A stretch of DNA of 10,514 nucleotides from Chloroflexota bacterium (GTDB lineage Bacteria; Chloroflexota; Dehalococcoidia; JACQGW01): contig JACQGW010000052.1 in NCBI GenBank assembly GCA_016199325.1, positions 1 to 10,514 on the forward strand. The letters run 5' to 3'. Made by a program: the position numbers and the translations under genes. Each line of letters begins with the position of its first letter. The first letter of the stretch is position 1. Below the pieces are notes generated by a model, which saw only the letters and a list, made by a program, of their open reading frames with translations, did no database searches and had not been told where the DNA came from. Below, piece after piece: positions 5,944 to 10,514 of this stretch.

Positions 5944-6057
5944 ATGCTCGGAGCCGTAACCGAGACGATGGAGCTGGTGTTCGTCTTCTCGATGATGATG
6001 GTCGGTCTTGTGGTCATGGTCGTCATCCAGAAGCTGACCGATCACATCACGGACTGA
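5944..6057 (+). CDS. 37-residue single-pass membrane protein
   Basis: This short frame starts MLGAVTETME. It has one hydrophobic helix (about residues 10-28, ELVFVFSMMMVGLVVMVVI) followed by a polar tail QKLTDHITD. GGAGAGGAG sits 6 bases before the ATG, among the best ribosome sites in the window, and two extended -10 promoters precede it. A longer in-frame reading from 5806 would start inside the distal promoter region, so the short form is preferred. I recognise no family. It could be a regulatory or accessory membrane peptide. It lies 78 bp before the binding-protein gene on the same strand, so the two may share a transcript. The real-gene call rests on start-site quality and the clean helix, not on homology. 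Confidence 0.6.
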   Translation: MLGAVTETMELVFVFSMMMVGLVVMVVIQKLTDHITD

Positions 6058-6135
6058 AGCCCGGCCGGCACGCGCCCAGCGGCCGGCCTCCCCCCGCCGA
6101 GCCTGCCCGACAGCGTCTGTGAATAAGGGCGGGAC

Positions 6136-7956
6136 ATGACCAATCTGAATAATCCGGCAGGAGTACCACCGCCTGCCGCCGTGACCGGCGGGCCTCTGAC
6201 CTGGGAACCAGGCCCGCCGGTCACGGCGGCAGCATTGTCCGTCCATCTAGCCGACGATCGACGAGCCGCCGGACGGCAGCAGTTGTCGAGGCGCGCCTTC
6301 TTGCTTCGAGCTTGTTCGCTTGCCGCCGGGGCGGCGGCGGTGGCGGTGCTGGCCGGCTGCCGCCAGGAGACGCCCACCACCGCCATCCCGACGCCGACGG
6401 CGAGCCCGATGCAGACGGCGCCGACCGTGACCGGCACCACCACTACCGGCACGGCGCCGCCAGCTCCAACGGCAATATCGGCGAGGGCAACGCCGAGCGG
6501 CCCCCGACCAGGGGGCTCGTTCGTCGGCGCCCGCTTGATCGAGACGAACGGGCTCGATCCCCAGTTCGACGCCAGCCTCTCGCGCCTTCGGCTCACGCCG
6601 CTGCTGTACAGCAACCTCGTGCGTTTCGCACCCGACCTGACGGTCGTCCCCGATCTGGCGGAGCGGTGGGAATGGGCGCCAGACGGCAGCTCGGTAACCT
6701 TTTCGCTGCGAAGCGGCGTTCGCTGGCATCCGCCGGTCAGTCGCCCGGTGACGGCGGCCGACGTCAAGTGGAGCTTCGAGCGGCTGCTCGAAAAAGGCGC
6801 CGACCGAGCCGAGTTCAAACACATCAGGGTGGTCGAGGCCGTGGGAACGACTGCGGTACGGTTCCACCTGTCCAGGCCGGACGGCGTGCTGGTCGCCCGC
6901 CTGGCGGACTGCCGATGGGGCGCCGTCGTCAACCGAGAGACGGTTCAGAAATACGGGACCGTCCGCGAGCGGGCCGTCGGCACCGGGCCATTCCTGTTCG
7001 ACGCCTGGCTGCCGGGCCAGGAGCTTCGCCTGAAGCGGAACCCGGAGTACTTCGTCGCCGGCCGGCCTTACCTGGACCGGGTCACGATCCGGGTGATCGC
7101 CGACCTGGACGCCATCCTCGCCGGCCTGCGGACCGGCACCGTTCACCAAATAACGCTCGACGACGTCCAGGCCGCCGCCCGCGCCGGAGACGCCTCGATC
7201 GTGATCGTCTCGGGCAAGGGGCTGGGGTACGAGTTCGTGAACTTCAACTGCCGGCAGGCGCCGGTGAGCACGCTCCAGGTTCGTCAGGCCATCAGCGCCG
7301 CACTCGACCGCCAGGAGCTCGTCCGCGTGGCCGCGAAGGGACTGGGCACGCTGACCGCGCCCCTGGCTCCGGCGCTCGCCCGCTGGCAGTTGCCGGCCGA
7401 TCAGTGGCTTCCGTCCTACGCGCCGGACCCCGCGCGCGCCCGCGCGCTGTTGACGGCGGCGGGCGTGGCGCCGGGGATCACGATTCCGCTGCTCGTCACC
7501 GCCGACGTCCCCAGCCTGGCCGCCAGCGCTGCGCTCGTCCAGCAGCAGCTCAAGCAAGTCGGTATTCAGGTCGACGTGCAGTCGCTGGATTACCCCGAAT
7601 GGCTGCGCCGGTACCACACGCTCGACTTCGTGATGACCATGAACAGCTCGGCGGGCGCGCCGGACCCGGACCAGGCGCTCTATCCGGCCCTCTCGTCAAA
7701 GGGGGACAACTGGAATCTGCTGAAGGACACGGACGTGGACAAGCTCCTGGACGACGGCCGGGCGACGCCGGACGAGGGCATGCGGAAGGCCGTCTACGAC
7801 CGGCTCCAGCGCCTCCTGATCGAGCGCCCCCCCCAGCTCTGGACCTACTCCCCCAACCGGGTCGACGCGCTGGCGAAGACCGTCCGGGGATTCGTCCAGC
7901 ATCCAACGGGCGAGCTCAGCACGCTCGCCGACGTCTGGCTCGCAGAGCCTGAATGA
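6136..7956 (+). CDS. ABC transporter substrate-binding lipoprotein, family 5
   Basis: A 606-residue extracytoplasmic solute-binding protein of the peptide/nickel/opine type (SBP_bac_5). A Tat-type signal is visible: SRRAFLL at 51-57, a hydrophobic run, and the lipobox LAGC with lipid-attached Cys75. A Thr/Pro-rich linker (79-124) follows, as in many membrane-anchored binding proteins. The body begins GGSFVGARLIETNGLDPQFD and carries family marks such as LVPDLAERWEW-like VVPDLAERWEW (170-180), VTAADVKWSFERLL (from about 204), GTGPFLF and RQAISAALDR. About 50 residues precede the twin Arg, and their coding DNA contains a perfect 23-bp palindrome. The start has only a modest AAGGGCGGG upstream. 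No permease or ATPase gene is adjacent. With divergent peptidases nearby, peptides are the likeliest ligand, but this is inference. Confidence 0.9.
   Translation: MTNLNNPAGVPPPAAVTGGPLTWEPGPPVTAAALSVHLADDRRAAGRQQLSRRAFLLRACSLAAGAAAVAVLAGCRQETPTTAIPTPTASPMQTAPTVTGTTTTGTAPPAPTAISARATPSGPRPGGSFVGARLIETNGLDPQFDASLSRLRLTPLLYSNLVRFAPDLTVVPDLAERWEWAPDGSSVTFSLRSGVRWHPPVSRPVTAADVKWSFERLLEKGADRAEFKHIRVVEAVGTTAVRFHLSRPDGVLVARLADCRWGAVVNRETVQKYGTVRERAVGTGPFLFDAWLPGQELRLKRNPEYFVAGRPYLDRVTIRVIADLDAILAGLRTGTVHQITLDDVQAAARAGDASIVIVSGKGLGYEFVNFNCRQAPVSTLQVRQAISAALDRQELVRVAAKGLGTLTAPLAPALARWQLPADQWLPSYAPDPARARALLTAAGVAPGITIPLLVTADVPSLAASAALVQQQLKQVGIQVDVQSLDYPEWLRRYHTLDFVMTMNSSAGAPDPDQALYPALSSKGDNWNLLKDTDVDKLLDDGRATPDEGMRKAVYDRLQRLLIERPPQLWTYSPNRVDALAKTVRGFVQHPTGELSTLADVWLAEPE
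6173..6232. repeat. Perfect 23-bp palindrome inside the binding-protein gene
   Basis: Positions 6173-6195 and 6210-6232 are exact reverse complements, with a 14-base loop. They encode residues 13-33, read as PPAAVTGGPL then PGPPVTAAA. The hairpin starts 37 bases after the ATG, so it would be the dominant structure in the initiation region of the mRNA. There is no T-tract after it. It may be an inserted short repeat that happens to keep the frame, or a translational control element. Confidence 0.85.
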
Positions 7957-7970
7957 GGAGAACAGGCGCT

Positions 7971-8660
7971 ATGCAGGTCACCGTGCGCTTCTTTGCCGCT
8001 TACCGTGAACGAGCCGGCGAACGCCAGGCAACGTTCGAGATCCCCACGGGCACGACGGTTTCCGGGCTCGTCGAGCACGTGCTGCACCGCTTCCCGGCGC
8101 TGGCCGGCGTGGTCGCCACCAGCGCTTACGCGGTGAATCAGGAGTACGCCGACCCGACCACGCCCTTGCAGACGGGCGACGAGGTGGCGTTCCTGCCCCC
8201 GGTCAGCGGCGGCGCCGGCGAGGCGAGCGCGCTCGACGTGCAGCCATATGTTGTCGTGACGGAGGAGCCGATCTCGGCCGAGGCGCTCATCCCACGCCTC
8301 CTCGACCCATCGGTCGGCGCCGTCGTGACGTTCACGGGCGTCGTCCGCGGCTTCTCACGGGGCAAGCCGATCGAGCACCTCGAATACGAGGCGTACCCGG
8401 CCATGGCCGAGCGCTCGCTCCGGCAGATCTGCCTGGAGATCCGGGAGCGATACCGGGTCGACCGCGCCGCCATAGCCCATCGGATCGGCCGGCTGGCCAT
8501 CGGCGAGACGGCGGTCGCCATCGCCGTCGCCTCGCCCCACCGGAAAGAGGCGTTTCGCGCCTGCGAGTACGCCATCGACCGCATCAAGGAGCACACGCCG
8601 ATCTGGAAGAAAGAGATCTGGACCGACGGGTCGACCTGGATCGGGCGCGAGGGCGGTTAG
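7971..8660 (+). CDS. MoaD-MoaE fusion, molybdopterin synthase
   Basis: A 229-residue fusion of the small and large subunits of molybdopterin synthase, which adds two sulfurs to cyclic pyranopterin monophosphate in molybdenum cofactor synthesis. Residues 1-81 are MoaD-like (ubiquitin fold), ending FLPPVSGG with the Gly80-Gly81 pair that is normally C-terminal and thiocarboxylated. Residues 92-229 are MoaE-like: GAVVTFTGVVRGFS (116-129), HRIGRLAIGE, and KEHTPIWKKE with Lys206 and Lys213 matching the catalytic lysines of E. coli MoaE. The linker is about ten residues. I chose the ATG at 7971, with GAGGAG 10 bases upstream, only 14 bp after the binding-protein stop; co-transcription is likely. 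In the mycobacterial fusion MoaX, processing after the GG pair is known and is expected here too. Confidence 0.92.
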   Translation: MQVTVRFFAAYRERAGERQATFEIPTGTTVSGLVEHVLHRFPALAGVVATSAYAVNQEYADPTTPLQTGDEVAFLPPVSGGAGEASALDVQPYVVVTEEPISAEALIPRLLDPSVGAVVTFTGVVRGFSRGKPIEHLEYEAYPAMAERSLRQICLEIRERYRVDRAAIAHRIGRLAIGETAVAIAVASPHRKEAFRACEYAIDRIKEHTPIWKKEIWTDGSTWIGREGG

Positions 8661-8683
8661 TGGTCCGTCAGGCGTGATGTGAT

Positions 8684-8757
8684 GGTTCGTAGTAGGCGCT
8701 TCAGCGCCCGGTCCTCGGGCATCCGGGGACCGGGCGCTGAAGCGCCTACTACGAACC
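8684..8757. terminator. Long palindrome between convergent genes
   Basis: The 29-base arm GGTTCGTAGTAGGCGCTTCA... (8684-8712) is perfectly inverted at 8729-8757. Six more pairs (one G-U) extend the stem to about 35 bp around a GCAT loop. It lies 23 bp after the moaDE stop and 24 bp before the dcd stop, so it may act as a two-way transcription barrier. It lacks a clear T-tract. Its arm also resembles a CGTAGTAGGCGCTTCAGCGCC-type interspersed repeat I recall from environmental genomes, so it may be a repeat used as a terminator. Confidence 0.6.
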
Positions 8758-8781
8758 TGGCGGTTCAGCCCCGACAAACCG

Positions 8782-9357
8782 CTAGGCCCTGAACTCGTCT
8801 GCCAGCTTGCTCGCCTCCGGCCCGCGCTGGCCGGCGTACTTGTTGCCCCGCTTCTTCCAGTACGGCACCTCTGCGGGCGAGGAGAGCTGCTCGAAGGTGA
8901 ACGAGCAGATCCGCATCCCGGGGTAGAGCGCGACCGGCATGACGCCGAAGTTCCCCAGCTCGATGGTGGGATGGCCGACCCAGCCGGGGTCGAAGACGCT
9001 GGCGGTGCCGTGGACGATGATGCCGAGCCGGCCGAGGCTGCTGCGTCCCTCCAGGCGGGCAACCAGGTCGTCGGCCAGCTCGAGCCACTCGACGGTCGTC
9101 GCTAGCGCGAAACCGCCGGGCTGCATGACGAACGGGTCGCCTGCCGGAACGTCGATCTGCCGCATGAACTCGGCGATGGCCTCCGGCTGGCGGAGGTCGA
9201 TGTAAGGGAAGCGGCTGTGCTCGAACACCCGGAAGGTGTTCCCAAGCCGCAGATCAATCGAGCAGGAGCCGAGCTGGGTCGCAAGGTCCGGCGTCGGGTC
9301 GATGCGGATGCGCCCCTCGGCCAGGGCAAGGCGGATGTCGCGGTCTGACAGGATCAT
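8782..9357 (-). CDS. dcd: dCTP deaminase
   Basis: A 191-residue enzyme, the usual dCTP deaminase length. It converts dCTP to dUTP (or directly to dUMP in bifunctional forms), feeding thymidylate synthesis. Key motifs are LGSCSIDLRLGN (29-40), EGRSSLGRLGI (103-113), HGTASVFDPGWVGHPTIELGN (116-136) with the likely general-base Glu133, LYPGMRI, and a C-terminal KYAGQRGPEAS nucleotide-covering tail. The HGTAS stretch is intermediate: E. coli monofunctional Dcd has HVTAH, the mycobacterial bifunctional enzyme HSTAG. The dUTPase activity is therefore uncertain. The start is firm (GGAGG 8 bases before ATG). That ribosome site lies inside the last codons of the amidase gene, three bases from its stop, so translation is probably coupled. 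Confidence 0.93.
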   Translation of the reverse strand: MILSDRDIRLALAEGRIRIDPTPDLATQLGSCSIDLRLGNTFRVFEHSRFPYIDLRQPEAIAEFMRQIDVPAGDPFVMQPGGFALATTVEWLELADDLVARLEGRSSLGRLGIIVHGTASVFDPGWVGHPTIELGNFGVMPVALYPGMRICSFTFEQLSSPAEVPYWKKRGNKYAGQRGPEASKLADEFRA

Positions 9358-9360
9358 CGT

Positions 9361-10278
9361 CTATCCCTCCCGGCGCTCCGTCTTCGGGAACAGCGCGCGC
9401 ACCGTGGCGTCGATGCCGCAGTCGGCCGCCTGGCCGATGCGGACGTCGCCGCGGGCCGTGATCAGGATGTACGCCTGGGCGCGGGTGATGGCGAGTCGGT
9501 CGGCGAGCAGCGTCGCCAGGTGGCCGACGCTCTCACGAACGGCGTCCTCAAGCTTCGGCGCGCAGGCGTAGGTCAGCCAGTGATCGGGGGTCTCGAACCA
9601 GGGGCGGCGCAGCCCTGTGCCCTTGAGGAGGTCGATCCGGACCGTCAGCTCGCCGGAGATCTCGACGGCCGCCCCGCTCACCTCGCCGTCGCCCATGACC
9701 GCGTGGAGGTCGCCGATGGCGAAGTTGGCGCCCGGCACCCAGACCGGCAGATGGGCCACTGTTCCGACCGCCACGTCGTTGAAGTCCAGGTTGCCGCCGT
9801 GCGGCCCCGGCTGGATCGTCGGGATCGAGCGGTCGGCCAGCGCCGTGCCGATGACGCCGACCATCGGCCGCGCTGGCAGGCGAACGCCGAAGTCGAACAC
9901 GAGGTCATTCCCCTCGACCCGGACGAAGGAGAGGAGATGATCTTCGATCTCGTCCTTCATCGTGCCGATGCCCTTCGTCAGCCGCGTCCAGCCGAGGTCT
10001 GCCAGGCGGATCTCCAGGATGTGGACGGCGAGCTCGTCGCCCGGCTCAGCGCCGACGACGCGGAAGGGGCCGGTCGCCGGATTCGTCCGGTCGGCGCCCC
10101 GCCAGGCCAGGTAGGGCAGGAGGTCCTCCTGGCGCTGAAGCCGGCCGCTTGCCGCGTCCAGCGTCTCGACGAGGACCGTCTCGCCGGAGTGGATCTCATG
10201 CACCGGCTTCGCCTGCGGATCGAACCGATAGGTGACGTGGTCGCGGGTGAATCGTCGGATGGCTGCTGCCTGGGACAT
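9361..10278 (-). CDS. Acetamidase/formamidase family protein
   Basis: A 305-residue member of the FmdA/AmdA family, which hydrolyses short amides such as formamide or acetamide to ammonia and the acid. Family marks are GPHGGNLDFND (158-168) and the strongly conserved GDLHAVMGDGE (189-199), followed by VSGAAVEISGELTVRIDL. The core is complete and of usual length. I chose the ATG at 10278 because GGAGGAG lies 6 bases upstream and the protein then begins MSQAAAIRRFTRDHVTYRFD; the longer frame to 10374 lacks a ribosome site. It is first in a two-gene unit with dcd, three bases apart. That pairing has no obvious metabolic logic. Nitrogen scavenging from amides would fit the peptide-hydrolase genes elsewhere in the window. 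The substrate is not determined by sequence alone. Confidence 0.9.
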   Translation of the reverse strand: MSQAAAIRRFTRDHVTYRFDPQAKPVHEIHSGETVLVETLDAASGRLQRQEDLLPYLAWRGADRTNPATGPFRVVGAEPGDELAVHILEIRLADLGWTRLTKGIGTMKDEIEDHLLSFVRVEGNDLVFDFGVRLPARPMVGVIGTALADRSIPTIQPGPHGGNLDFNDVAVGTVAHLPVWVPGANFAIGDLHAVMGDGEVSGAAVEISGELTVRIDLLKGTGLRRPWFETPDHWLTYACAPKLEDAVRESVGHLATLLADRLAITRAQAYILITARGDVRIGQAADCGIDATVRALFPKTERREG

Positions 10279-10514
10279 GGCGTGCTCCTCCTGGACGATC
10301 TGGGCCGTCAGGTCGTATGATGTTGCGCGCGAAGGCCACGCGTCGAGTTTACTGGCGATGCACACAGACGTCAACTGCCCACGCGCGATTCAGGGACCAC
10401 TGGCCCGACCGCCCGCCAGCGGCAGGCCACTGGCTGCGGAGTCTCGGGCCCGGCGTCAAGAAGTTCTGCGGACTGATCTGGGAGACGCCGGGGAACGGCG
10501 CACTCACGTGCGCA
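10279..10514. other. Right-edge non-coding sequence
   Basis: No frame with a recognisable protein is visible. The stretch should contain the promoter of the amidase-dcd pair, but I see no convincing -35/-10. A small direct repeat, CCACTGGC, occurs twice near 10400 and 10430. The last bases (about 10498-10513) form GCGCAC-TCAC-GTGCGC, a 6-bp hairpin like the one near 1729-1746, cut by the window end. Confidence 0.5.

Noticed and set aside
6063..6088. GGCCGGC/GCCGGCC stem after the 37-residue frame as a terminator
   Set aside because: Only 7 bp, no T-tract, and such GC words are common in this base composition; not strong enough to list.
6145..6157. CTGAATAATCCGG in the binding-protein gene as a third copy of the IS-linked repeat
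   Set aside because: It matches only 12 of 13 bases of the repeat core and lacks the G-run; chance similarity is likely.
6247..7617. A 456-codon minus-strand frame
   Set aside because: Antisense shadow of the substrate-binding protein, which has a complete signal, lipobox and family motifs.

Overview
The window looks like a piece of a GC-rich bacterial chromosome from a free-living, probably soil, hot-spring or metagenomic organism. My best guess for the phylum is Chloroflexota. The reasons are the GC-rich codon use, the E. coli-like TATAAT promoters and strong GGAGG ribosome sites, a Tat/lipoprotein solute-binding protein with a Pro/Thr linker, a fused MoaD-MoaE, and several interspersed repeat types I associate with such genomes. 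This is inference; no rRNA or other phylogenetic marker is present.

Layout. Positions 1-542 hold two copies of a 42-bp repeat and a truncated IS66-like transposase fragment bracketed by imperfect 26-bp direct repeats. The right-hand repeat forms the 3' end of a leftward fumarylacetoacetate-hydrolase (FAH) family gene (526-1467). A 488-bp gene-free stretch (1468-1955) is packed with repeats. Next comes a leftward catabolic block. In transcription order it is an amidohydrolase (5698 to 4451), an M19-like dipeptidase (4392 to 3385), a small helical protein (3335 to 3063) and a second, about 89% identical dipeptidase (2963 to 1956). A divergent control region at 5699-5943 reads left into the amidohydrolase from one sigma70-like promoter. 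It reads right through two extended -10 promoters toward a 37-residue one-helix membrane protein (5944-6057), a family 5 solute-binding lipoprotein (6136-7956) and a MoaD-MoaE fusion (7971-8660). A near-perfect long palindrome (8684-8757) separates these from a leftward acetamidase/formamidase-dcd pair (10278 to 8782). The last 236 bp hold no recognisable gene.

How the genes may work together. The amidohydrolase, the two dipeptidase-like enzymes and the divergent peptide-type binding protein fit a module that captures and hydrolyses peptides or amides. The acetamidase and FAH enzyme add to the catabolic character. MoaD-MoaE (molybdopterin synthase) and dCTP deaminase are housekeeping functions that appear simply to be neighbours. 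I found no CRISPR array, phage module, defence system, tRNA or rRNA. The most unusual points are the tandem dipeptidases that lack the usual N-terminal M19 metal ligands and carry a central patch of high nucleotide identity, a perfect 23-bp palindrome inside the binding-protein coding sequence, the unannotated 37-residue membrane peptide, and the FAH gene end formed by transposon-linked sequence.
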